Source of the DNA: Candidatus Aenigmatarchaeota archaeon
GTDB lineage: Archaea > Aenigmatarchaeota > Aenigmatarchaeia > QMZP01 > JACQNV01
Direction of reading: 5' to 3'
Length of the DNA: 16,387 nucleotides
Assembly (NCBI GenBank): GCA_016202865.1
Contig: JACQNV010000016.1
Span: forward strand, 1 to 16,387
In this document: piece by piece, positions 5,467 to 12,622 of the stretch
How the letters are laid out: every line of letters starts with the position of its first letter
Position numbering within the stretch: the stretch's first letter is position 1
The notes under the pieces: model-generated
Told to the model about the DNA's origin: nothing
What the model saw: the letters and a program-made list of their open reading frames with translations, nothing else
The model's database searches: none
Position numbers and translations under genes: made by a program

Positions 5467-5506
5467 AGAAAGAGCCTTATAACCCAGAAAGAAAACAGAT
5501 ACACAT
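5467..5506 (-). promoter_or_regulatory. Distal box B element, copy 1
   Basis: AGAAAGAGC (5467-5475), then CCAGAAAGAAAACA (5484-5497), two unmatched bases and TACACA, written as on the plus strand. The same blocks in the same order occur at 16285-16320. In the long block 20 of 22 positions match. They lie about 110-125 bp upstream of the TATA box here and about 65-80 bp upstream at the other promoter. A regulator-binding site is the simplest reading. Confidence 0.55.
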
Positions 5507-5524
5507 ATCATCTTTCCAAAGAAA

Positions 5525-5619
5525 TCTGCATCTCTATCTATGCTAAAGATGCAGAGATGTCGTGAGATCGTGTCTCATTGGTTATATCATGACACGAGAC
5601 ATCTCATCATCTTTGATGA
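5525..5619. repeat. Cluster of inverted repeats; possible structured RNA or complex operator
   Basis: Three potential stems are packed into 95 bp. The first is a 9-bp perfect stem, 5525-5533 with 5547-5555 (TCTGCATCT / AGATGCAGA). The second is a 15-bp stem with one 6-nt bulge, 5554-5561 plus 5568-5574 pairing with 5591-5605, and a 16-nt loop. The third is a 6-bp stem with a 4-nt loop, 5604-5609 with 5614-5619. Stems one and two compete for 5554-5555, and stems two and three for 5604-5605. The element lies between divergent promoters and outside both predicted leaders. No ncRNA family was recognised, and it contains no credible gene. Confidence 0.45.
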
Positions 5620-5677
5620 AATGCTGATTTTGGTTCAACATCTCAATGGAAACCGATATACTATTGGATACTTGTAG

Positions 5678-5686
5678 TTATTTAAT
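5678..5686 (+). promoter_or_regulatory. TATA box of the glycosidase-like lipoprotein gene
   Basis: TTATTTAAT is centred about 28 nt before the ATG at 5710 with no ribosome binding site between, consistent with leaderless transcription. A second AT-rich stretch (TTATATAAT, 5691-5699) lies closer to the start and could also be used. Confidence 0.4.
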
Positions 5687-5709
5687 CATATTATATAATC
5701 TATACTATA

Positions 5710-7332
5710 ATGAAATCAAAACAAGGCATTTGGATTTTAGTATTGGCAATTATTGGAGTTATAATTATCAGCGGTTGCGCGCAACAACCTGGTGCAAAAC
5801 CAAGTGAAAAGACGCAACCATCAGCATCTGTTTCTCCATCCACACAATCAACAGAAAAACCAGTATCTAGCTCGTCACCAATGCCACCGCCTAAACAATC
5901 TACAATACCAACCTCCCCATATTCAGTCGCCTTTACTGTAAAAGTCCCTGAAAACACCCCAAACAATACAATAGTTTATCTTCAAATTAGTGAAGTGTTA
6001 AATGAGTGGGGAAGAAATTTAAAAATGGAGAAAACAGTTGAAAATGTTTGGGATTTGAAAGCTGATTTAAGAGATTTTAAAGATAAAGAAATAGGTTACA
6101 GGTATCTGCGCAATAATTGGGGGTTTGTCGGGGCAGAAGAATTTTCACCAGACTCAAAAACAGCTTCGCGCAGGGTTTTGGTTGAAAAGGAACCAAAGCA
6201 AATAAATGATACTGTTGAAAAATGGAGATGGATGCCAAAAGGAGATGTGTACCAAATGCCGATTATTCCAACCAATGCCGGCAAAGTTCAATTTTTATCG
6301 AGAGTGAACTCCGAGAAGTTCCAAGAAGGGGCGCTGATAGTTGACTTTTGGTGGGGCAATTTTAAAGATTTGCTTGACAGCACTCATGTACGCATGAAGG
6401 AAAAAGGATTCCAATGGATTGAAATAGCCCCGCCGTGGGATTACAAGCAGGTAAATCCTGTTCCAATAATCACTTCTGAAGGGTTTGGTCATACATACTC
6501 CGACGAAGAAATTAACTTTCATCTAAAGAAGATGAAAGCAGACGGCTTTAAGGTTTATATGGCGCCCCAGATCTGCTGCGCCGATACCAGCAAGGCAAGC
6601 TTTTCCAAAGAATGGTGGAATGAGTGGTTTAGCGAGTATGAAAAATACGCAATGTATTTTGTAGATAAGGCGAACAAGTACAATGTTGAATATTTGATTA
6701 TCACCGGTGACTGGGTGGCAGTGGCGGCATCGCCTGACAAAAGGCCAGCAGATTACAAAGAAAGATTGGAAGCGATTTATAGCAAGGTAAAGTCTGCTTA
6801 TAGTGGAAAGTTGGGCCGCAACCTTTTCATTGGCGGGGAGATTGATAGCGATATTCCCAACATTTGGCCAAATCCGGATGATATTCCATTTATGAAACAG
6901 GCTGATTTTATTGGCATTAACTGGTGGGTTGGCCTTACTGATAAAAATAATCCAACACAGGAAGAATTAAATACTAACGCTAAAAGAATTTTTGATTTAA
7001 GATTAAAACCGTTATATGAAAAATACAAAAAACCGGTTATTCTTCAGCAGGTTGCTTATCCGAGCATTGACGGAGGATTAACCGGCAAAGCAGGAGTTGA
7101 TGATGCGGCAACCGCCCTTTGGGAAATTTATTCTGACAAATACAAACTTGATTTAGAGGAACAGGCAATGGGTTTTGAAGCAATAATGAATGTGGTTTCC
7201 CAGTCCTTTTATATTATCGGCGTTTATCCTTTTACTTACTGGCCAGATGAATTTCCATTGACCAAAGAATACAACATCCGTGGAAAACCAGCTGAAGACG
7301 TATTAAGCCAGTGGTATAAATCACTATCGTAA
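5710..7332 (+). CDS. Lipoprotein with CBM20-like domain and GH113-like TIM barrel
   Basis: This 540-residue protein is probably cell-surface anchored. It has an N-terminal signal with lipobox ISGC (lipidated C23), a Pro/Ser/Thr-rich stalk (about 28-68), a beta-sandwich of CBM20/E-set type (about 70-158, starting VAFTVKVPENTPNN, with aromatic W100, W114, W137), and a barrel domain (about 190-538). Barrel landmarks are WIEIAPPWDY (236-245), GFKVYMAPQICC (279-290), YLIITGDW (328-335), NLFIGGEID (371-379), FIGINWW (400-406) and KPVILQQVAYPS (441-452). The order resembles GH113/GH5-type endo-glycosidases. Where those have GTE and TEIGYPS, this protein reads GDW and QQVAYPS, so both usual catalytic Glu seem changed. 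The substrate is unknown; carbohydrate binding without classical hydrolysis is possible. It is transcribed opposite to its neighbours, with no functional link apparent. Confidence 0.7.
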   Translation: MKSKQGIWILVLAIIGVIIISGCAQQPGAKPSEKTQPSASVSPSTQSTEKPVSSSSPMPPPKQSTIPTSPYSVAFTVKVPENTPNNTIVYLQISEVLNEWGRNLKMEKTVENVWDLKADLRDFKDKEIGYRYLRNNWGFVGAEEFSPDSKTASRRVLVEKEPKQINDTVEKWRWMPKGDVYQMPIIPTNAGKVQFLSRVNSEKFQEGALIVDFWWGNFKDLLDSTHVRMKEKGFQWIEIAPPWDYKQVNPVPIITSEGFGHTYSDEEINFHLKKMKADGFKVYMAPQICCADTSKASFSKEWWNEWFSEYEKYAMYFVDKANKYNVEYLIITGDWVAVAASPDKRPADYKERLEAIYSKVKSAYSGKLGRNLFIGGEIDSDIPNIWPNPDDIPFMKQADFIGINWWVGLTDKNNPTQEELNTNAKRIFDLRLKPLYEKYKKPVILQQVAYPSIDGGLTGKAGVDDAATALWEIYSDKYKLDLEEQAMGFEAIMNVVSQSFYIIGVYPFTYWPDEFPLTKEYNIRGKPAEDVLSQWYKSLS

Positions 7333-7381
7333 CTGCATCACATTTTCTGAAGCTCGGGAGAATGGCTGTATAAATTATATT

Positions 7382-7567
7382 TTATAGACTCCAATTATTA
7401 TCTTGTAGATGTCTGCATGGTCTATATTTTATTTCTTTCTGTCCACTAAAGTTTTTTCCCACAAAAACAGAAGGCTCAGTTTTATTATCACTATCAAACT
7501 GCTTTGAGCAACCGCTTATCAATACAACAAAAGTAATGGAAATTGTGATGAGATAAAGATACTTCAT
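7382..7567 (-). CDS. Very short predicted lipoprotein
   Basis: A 61-residue product starts at MKYLYLITISITFVVLISGC: a signal peptide with lipobox LISGC, lipidated Cys at about residue 20. The mature part is only about 40 residues, polar, with one further Cys (YRPCRHLQ). The start at 7567 is preferred; an in-frame GTG at 7579 would add four residues. It is the last gene of the run that begins with the 1,108-residue secreted protein, 15 nt after the stop of the previous lipoprotein gene. It could be a genuine surface peptide or the remnant of a longer lipoprotein. Confidence 0.5.
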   Translation of the reverse strand: MKYLYLITISITFVVLISGCSKQFDSDNKTEPSVFVGKNFSGQKEIKYRPCRHLQDNNWSL

Positions 7568-7582
7568 AAATTGAGCCACAGA

Positions 7583-7792
7583 TTATCCAAGCCCACTATC
7601 TATATTATCCAGATCCTTTGTGAAGTCAGAGATGTCTGTGCTCACATCGCCTACCACATCCGCAACATCCTTGTCGCTTTTTACATCGTTTATTGTTTCG
7701 TTCCCTGCCACTGGCTGCTGGGCGCATCCTGATATAAATACTGTAGCGGCTAGAAGCATCAGTATAAACAATGTAATTTTTTTATTTTTCAT
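7583..7792 (-). CDS. Short predicted lipoprotein with acidic helical tail
   Basis: A 69-residue product has a signal peptide and lipobox FISGC (lipidated C23), followed by AQQP and an acidic, probably helical tail rich in Asp and Val (VKSDKDVADVVGDVSTDISDF). A strong AGGAGG ribosome binding site lies 6 nt before the ATG, and the gene starts 15 nt after the stop of the large secreted protein, so the two are likely co-transcribed. The lipobox context SGCAQQP is shared with the glycosidase-like lipoprotein at 5710-7332. The function is unknown. Confidence 0.65.
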   Translation of the reverse strand: MKNKKITLFILMLLAATVFISGCAQQPVAGNETINDVKSDKDVADVVGDVSTDISDFTKDLDNIDSGLG

Positions 7793-7807
7793 AAATTTCC
7801 TCCTATT

Positions 7808-10800
7808 CTAGATTGGTTGCTGTTGTATCGCGACAGGTACCGGTATTTGTTGAACAGCTCTTTCAATTTGTACTGCTCGCTGTTCCCTAATAGCAGAACT
7901 TTCTATATATACTTTTAGCTCACTCCTTGCGGGAGGCGTGCCGCAATCCATAACTGTAGCTTTAAACGGATTAGGAAGTTCTGATGGGTTGAATTTGAGC
8001 TCTGAGGTGATTTCTTTGGCGCAGGGAGGATCTATTTTTACATACACATTATCAAAGTTTGACTTTTCAATGTAGAACTCCCTTATACCATCCGCGTCGT
8101 GCGCAGTGAAGCTATATCTTAAATCATTTGGATCTGAAGACATTTTCATCCCGCTGACATCGGACTTTGGTGGTTTTTGGACAGGCAGTTGCTCACCTGG
8201 TGCTGGCCTGTCTGGTAGGATGGGTTCTGTTTTCAGAGAAATATCCATTTTCATTTCATATCTGAAGACCTGTTCTCCACAATCATCAACTGAAACTGTG
8301 AGCGGGAAATCTTTTGGACTCAGCTTGACCTCACCTGATTTTGCCTCTTTCAAACATTCGCCGGGGTTGTTTGCGCGGAAGATTAATATCCCATCAAAAT
8401 TGGATTTTGACATACTAAACTCGCTGACACCTTCTGGATCGCTGGCTGTAAAAATATATCTATAATCATTCGGATCTTGGGATAACTTTACTGCGCTAAC
8501 AACAGAATTGACAGACTCTGGTAGTCTTGGCTCACCACCTATTCTCTGCATCTTTGATGCAGTTGTCATTGTGCTTGAAAGCCTTTTAAGAAGGCTGCCT
8601 TCGCAGTATTTTTCCAAGCTTTTCTCTGAGTTTATGCCAATGTTTTTCGTGCCAAGCGCATAATTCTCGAATTTGCATGTCATGGTTTCTGTGCCAGCTG
8701 TCCACTTCATCACACATTTATCGCCTTCAAGGCCGACAATAGCAATCTCAGATAGTTGTCCAGCCATGACAGTCCCAGGCGTTGGTCCACCGCCAGGCGG
8801 ACCTATTCTTGCAGGTTTGCATAATTTGAATGCATTCTCCATGCAATCTGAACTTGTGCCACAGTCTTCTACTTTTGAAAAGTCTTCCTTTGCTTCTTTC
8901 CCACCCAATAAGACAAATAATATCTTTTTGAAAACCTGTTTTATTTCCTTTATCCTATATTTGAATGCTTCTATATTATCCGTAGTTAATGTGCTAATCT
9001 TTTCCCTCATATCGATCTTCACATTTTCAAGGGTGCCCACTGCTGTTGAAAGCAGGACCTTTACCCTATTGTATTTTTCATAATCTGATGTGGATTTAGT
9101 TTTATAGTAATCGGCTATTTTGTCAATTCTTTTGATAAATGTATCAAGAGAAATTTTCATCTCCTCAAGCTTCAGCGCAAATTGCAGCACTTCCATTGTT
9201 TCAGGAACTTTCTTCACCCTTTCAACATATATGTCCTCATTCATCCCACTTACACACTCAGCAAACCTCGAACAACCGCGTTCATCCTGCTTGATAATCA
9301 TCCTGCCACCCTTCTCCTCACACTTCAAGAAAGCCTCTTTTGGCGGCGGTTGTGGACACTCCTTTTCTTCCTTTGTCACACATTTTAGAATATTGCACCC
9401 TCTTTCATCTATGCCCACAGTTTCCATGGCGCCTTGTGGGCAGATAATTTTTGATTCTGTAGGTAAACTTGTTGGACACCATTCTGTTTTTACAGATTCT
9501 ATACATCTTGCAATCTTACATGATTTTTCTGTTCCATCATTTTCCTTTAAAGTTGAAATCTTAAAAACCGTTTTTAAGCCAAGGCTATTGCATTTATTCT
9601 CAACCTCTTTTACTTGATTTTCTGCTAAACATTCAGCAACTTCAAAAACCTGTTTTTTGCTTTCAAAATTGCAGTCAAGATACTCGCACCCTTCTGCCGT
9701 CTTTCTGTAATTTGGCGTGCCTCCATAAGCATAGCAGTTGTCTTTTGCATATCTCCTGTCTTCTTCCCTCATTTGGGGACATGTCGGTGATATAGACCTC
9801 GTGGCACATCTATAGTTTATAAACCCTGTCACAGGATCTTTTTCTTCTATGCATTCAGATGGCGATCGTACTATCGGCGTCTTCGCATTTTCATATTTGC
9901 AGAATATGTCTGTGCAGCCATCTGGCCTTGTGAACCTTTCTGGGATACCCCTTTCTATTTGGCATTTCTTATACCTCTCTTCAACCATCCTATCATCGCA
10001 CATTGTTTTTGTTCCGCATTCGCCTTCATATCTAATCCCAATACCCATCACCCTAGCTTTGCAAAGATTTTGGTATGTTACACCATTGTCACCACATACA
10101 GGCTTCCACTCCTTTGGACATATGTTTATCGGTTTGCAATAATTACCTGTTTGGCACCCATTATTGTCAAATGTAGGAACAGACTCCTCTTCCCCATATT
10201 TACACGCTGTGCCTGTTGTCACAATTGGGCAAGCGGGCTTGGCAACTTCTGGGCAGATAAAATCACATTTTGCATCGCCCCATTGATTTTTGCACCATTT
10301 TAATCCAGAATTAGCGCAATCTGTTTCAGTTTTGCAGTTCCATGGTTCTGATCTAGAGCAAGTAAATGTTGGGCATTTGTCTGAGCACCATTGTTTTGGC
10401 CCATACAGATCTGAGCACCATGATGCGCCGGCATTTACACATGTTGTTTTATCATAGCAATTCCATGGCTGGTATTTGGAACATTTGTTTGCAACAGAAC
10501 AGGAATAACTTGAAGAACATTCAGAGTCATCGCAATCTGTCATTCCGTCATTGTCATTATCTGCTTTATCATCACAATAATGCATCTCGTTGGGTGTCAC
10601 ACATCTCCCATCAGCACATTTAACCGATCCGTAATCGGTGCATGGATACCCATTCGGGTCAGAAGAAGCCCTCTTAGCCATAGATCCATCGCAAAAGTAT
10701 TCAACCAAAGAATTGTCAACACAATAATCAGTATAACTACCTGTAGAATCAATCGTTGTCCCTTTTTTAACAACATTTATTCCATTGTCATCTTCTGTGC

Positions 10801-11134
10801 ATTTACCTGCTATTGTCGGGGAGGGTGCTGGGGTTGGGACAGATGACGCAGTAGCAGTTGCATACGGTGTTGAAGTCGCTGTTTTTGATTTGCATTCTTC
10901 CTCTGATTTGAATGTTGTTATGCTGTCTGGTCCACAGCCGCTGCCACAGTCACTATACCGGCATGTGCTGCCATCTAGCTTCCACATAGGAATGCAGACA
11001 GTCGGACATATAGGAGCAGACGAGGATGTGGGTGTTGAGGAGGCTGTTTCATTCTGTGCGTAAACCACAGGTAATATAGATCCGACTAAAACAAAAACCA
11101 AAATCACTGACACTTTTTTATTCATTTTATGCAT
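7808..11134 (-). CDS. Large secreted Cys-rich mosaic protein with Kazal-like module
   Basis: A 1,108-residue exported protein. In order: signal peptide (1-26), Cys module (43-81), Thr/Ser/Pro linker (83-108), Cys module (112-178), Asp-rich CDDKADNDNDGMTDC segment (187-206) like calcium-binding DxDxDG loops, two repeats each with PWNC and a WC pair (218-254, 259-294), a Kazal-like module CPKEWKPVCGDNGVTYQNLC (339-373), several further CxxxC repeats (379-627), a helical region (637-745), a Cys domain (758-850), and two copies of a beta-type domain (878-965, 993-1078) sharing DPND-Y/LRYxFTAxDxxG and KSNFD. There is no C-terminal TM or sorting motif. A TATA-like box 26 nt before the ATG at 11125 suggests translation may begin there (MNKKVSV). 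The dense disulfides imply an oxidising exterior and fit the nearby DsbA. Adhesion, protease inhibition or host contact are guesses. Confidence 0.75.
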   Translation of the reverse strand: MHKMNKKVSVILVFVLVGSILPVVYAQNETASSTPTSSSAPICPTVCIPMWKLDGSTCRYSDCGSGCGPDSITTFKSEEECKSKTATSTPYATATASSVPTPAPSPTIAGKCTEDDNGINVVKKGTTIDSTGSYTDYCVDNSLVEYFCDGSMAKRASSDPNGYPCTDYGSVKCADGRCVTPNEMHYCDDKADNDNDGMTDCDDSECSSSYSCSVANKCSKYQPWNCYDKTTCVNAGASWCSDLYGPKQWCSDKCPTFTCSRSEPWNCKTETDCANSGLKWCKNQWGDAKCDFICPEVAKPACPIVTTGTACKYGEEESVPTFDNNGCQTGNYCKPINICPKEWKPVCGDNGVTYQNLCKARVMGIGIRYEGECGTKTMCDDRMVEERYKKCQIERGIPERFTRPDGCTDIFCKYENAKTPIVRSPSECIEEKDPVTGFINYRCATRSISPTCPQMREEDRRYAKDNCYAYGGTPNYRKTAEGCEYLDCNFESKKQVFEVAECLAENQVKEVENKCNSLGLKTVFKISTLKENDGTEKSCKIARCIESVKTEWCPTSLPTESKIICPQGAMETVGIDERGCNILKCVTKEEKECPQPPPKEAFLKCEEKGGRMIIKQDERGCSRFAECVSGMNEDIYVERVKKVPETMEVLQFALKLEEMKISLDTFIKRIDKIADYYKTKSTSDYEKYNRVKVLLSTAVGTLENVKIDMREKISTLTTDNIEAFKYRIKEIKQVFKKILFVLLGGKEAKEDFSKVEDCGTSSDCMENAFKLCKPARIGPPGGGPTPGTVMAGQLSEIAIVGLEGDKCVMKWTAGTETMTCKFENYALGTKNIGINSEKSLEKYCEGSLLKRLSSTMTTASKMQRIGGEPRLPESVNSVVSAVKLSQDPNDYRYIFTASDPEGVSEFSMSKSNFDGILIFRANNPGECLKEAKSGEVKLSPKDFPLTVSVDDCGEQVFRYEMKMDISLKTEPILPDRPAPGEQLPVQKPPKSDVSGMKMSSDPNDLRYSFTAHDADGIREFYIEKSNFDNVYVKIDPPCAKEITSELKFNPSELPNPFKATVMDCGTPPARSELKVYIESSAIREQRAVQIERAVQQIPVPVAIQQQPI

Positions 11135-11144
11135 ATCTAATATA

Positions 11145-11152
11145 GTATTATA
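11145..11152 (-). promoter_or_regulatory. TATA box of the large secreted protein gene
   Basis: On the minus strand TTATAATA lies about 24 nt before the ATG at 11125 (MNKK) and about 15 nt before the ATG at 11134 (MHKM). The usual leaderless spacing of about 26 nt therefore favours the downstream start, which shortens the protein by three residues. Confidence 0.45.
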
Positions 11153-11193
11153 ATATTGTCTGATTTTAACAACTAATAAACCCTTATAATATT

Positions 11194-11199
11194 AAAAAA
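11194..11199 (-). terminator. Short T-tract after the flavoprotein gene
   Basis: Six consecutive T on the minus strand begin 9 nt after the TAG of the thioredoxin-reductase-like gene, with no stem before them. Archaeal terminators are often simple T-tracts, so this may end the redox operon, but the tract is short. Confidence 0.3.
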
Positions 11200-11207
11200 G
11201 ATAGTAA

Positions 11208-12155
11208 CTATACTCTCTCCAAATACAAAATTGCAGAAAGCACAGCCTTCGCTCCCTCACCCACAGAAACAATAACCTGCTTTTCTGGGATGTCTGTCAC
11301 ATCACCAGCCGCAAAGATGCCTTTCATACTCGACATGTTATTCTTGTCTATAACTATTTCCTTTCTCCCATTTAGTTTTACCAACCTCCTCAGAAAATTT
11401 GTGTTTGGCTCATATCCAATCTCAACAAATACACCATCAACTTTCAGAGTTTTGTCCCTCTTGTTTTTTACAATCTTTATTGAATTCACAAACCTATTCC
11501 CAATAATTTCCTTAGTGTATGCTCCGGTGATTATCTCAACTTTTCGATTGCCCCTAATTATCCTGGTAACCTCTCTTAATCCTCCACCCTCCTTTATACT
11601 ATCCTCCTTTTCCACCAAGTAAATTTTCTTCGCGATGGATAACATGAATAAACAGGAAAACAGTCCAGATCTCCCACCACCAATGATAGCGATAGTTTTA
11701 TCTCTGAACATGGGACCTTCACAAGCAGCGCAAAAGCTCAAACCCTTCCCTTCAAATTCTTTTTCCCCTTTTATTCCAAGCTTCTTGAATCGCCTGCCAC
11801 TCGAAATAATCACAACTTTGGATTCATACTCGCCTTTATTTGTTTTTATCAAAAACCCTTTTTTTAACTTCCTTATTTCTTTAACGCCAGCACCAGTCTT
11901 GAGAGGAACTTTAAAATCCTTGAGATGCTCCTTAAATTTACTAACAAGATCATACCCGCTAATATAATGGATGCCTAAATATGTCTTCAGGCTTGGAACA
12001 AAATTTGCCAAACCCCCAATATCCTCTGTAAGAACCAAAAAGTTCAATTTTTGCCTTGCAGCATATAGAGCCGCAGATATGCCAGCTGGACCAGCGCCGA
12101 TTATAATAAGGTCGTATGAAGTCTTCTGACTAGGGTCTTGCATCTTGTTCAGCAT
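11208..12155 (-). CDS. Thioredoxin reductase-like FAD/NAD(P)H oxidoreductase
   Basis: The 315-residue cytosolic flavoprotein would pass electrons from NAD(P)H through FAD to an active-site disulfide and then to a thiol partner. The FAD site is GAGPAG (20-25), the redox pair is C142-A-A-C145 in FCAACEGP, the nucleotide site is GGGRSG (159-164), and GDVTD (284-288) contacts FAD. Length and order match low-molecular-weight TrxB. Two departures stand out. The usual CATCDG has become CAACEG. The NADPH-selecting HRR motif is replaced by VEKED (181-185), closer to the acidic LLE of AhpF, suggesting NADH use (inference). The gene follows the nucleotidyltransferase-like gene by 3 nt, downstream of a heme membrane protein. 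No thioredoxin is in the window; the DsbA, CPLC and cysteine-tailed proteins are exported and could be reached only indirectly. Confidence 0.85.
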   Translation of the reverse strand: MLNKMQDPSQKTSYDLIIIGAGPAGISAALYAARQKLNFLVLTEDIGGLANFVPSLKTYLGIHYISGYDLVSKFKEHLKDFKVPLKTGAGVKEIRKLKKGFLIKTNKGEYESKVVIISSGRRFKKLGIKGEKEFEGKGLSFCAACEGPMFRDKTIAIIGGGRSGLFSCLFMLSIAKKIYLVEKEDSIKEGGGLREVTRIIRGNRKVEIITGAYTKEIIGNRFVNSIKIVKNKRDKTLKVDGVFVEIGYEPNTNFLRRLVKLNGRKEIVIDKNNMSSMKGIFAAGDVTDIPEKQVIVSVGEGAKAVLSAILYLERV

Positions 12156-12158
12156 AAA

Positions 12159-12620
12159 TTATTGCCTTTTGGGACCCCTTTCATAAATTACAATGAATTT
12201 GTTTTTCGTATCCGATGTCATAGGTATCCCATAAAATTCACCCCTTTCTACCACCTTTTTTTTCACAATAGAGGATCTTCTCAATATGAGACATTCAACA
12301 GGATATTTTTCAGCAACTTCTCCTATTCTATAAACTTCCCAAAAATCCCTCTTTGCAACAAGTTTCCATTCTGAGTTTGGTTTGTATCCATCTTCAACGA
12401 TCGCTACACCATCTATATCAGAGACCATCCTATTGCCGTATTTTTCCCCTAAGGGAACATCATATTCTCCAAGTCGACCTTCTGCCGCTCCTCCAGTTAT
12501 CATTATTTTATCTACATCCACATCTGGTAGAAAAGCTTTCCTAAATAGTTGAGAGGCCTCTTCTATTAGCTTTTTTTGTTCTGCTTTAGGGAGTATATTT
12601 TTTGTTGGTCTTGTTTCCAT
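12159..12620 (-). CDS. Putative nucleotidyltransferase-fold protein
   Basis: The 153-residue soluble protein has ITGGAAEG (43-50 when numbered from an upstream TTG, two residues more) and then MVSDIDGVAIVE. The GG...SDID spacing resembles the signature of pol-beta-type nucleotidyltransferases, where the two Asp bind metal; the insertion between the motifs is longer than usual and no third Asp is obvious. The rest (EVYRIGEVAEKYPVECLIL) is compatible with an alpha/beta core. The ATG at 12620 is chosen because AAGGA lies about 7 nt upstream; the TTG at 12626 overlaps the preceding stop. It is sandwiched between two redox genes, which is unexplained. The family assignment is weak. Confidence 0.45.
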   Translation of the reverse strand: METRPTKNILPKAEQKKLIEEASQLFRKAFLPDVDVDKIMITGGAAEGRLGEYDVPLGEKYGNRMVSDIDGVAIVEDGYKPNSEWKLVAKRDFWEVYRIGEVAEKYPVECLILRRSSIVKKKVVERGEFYGIPMTSDTKNKFIVIYERGPKRQ

Positions 12621-12622
12621 AT

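Noticed and set aside
5287..5511. A 74-residue minus-strand frame over the operon promoter, containing several Cys
   Set aside because: It covers the TATA box, box A and the inverted repeat, runs out of frame into the 220-residue gene, and has no ribosome binding site or matching promoter.
5614..5627. TGATGA and CTGA considered as C and D boxes of a C/D guide RNA
   Set aside because: They are only 4 nt apart, too close for a guide segment, and there is no C'/D' pair or terminal stem.
7425..7443. TTTCTTTCTGTCC resembling part of box B
   Set aside because: It is inside the short lipoprotein gene, has a mismatch in the core, and lacks box A and a TATA element.
9120..9617. Long plus-strand frames opposite the 1,108-residue gene
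   Set aside because: The minus-strand reading has a signal peptide, Kazal motif and regular Cys spacing; the plus frames have none of these and overlap one another.
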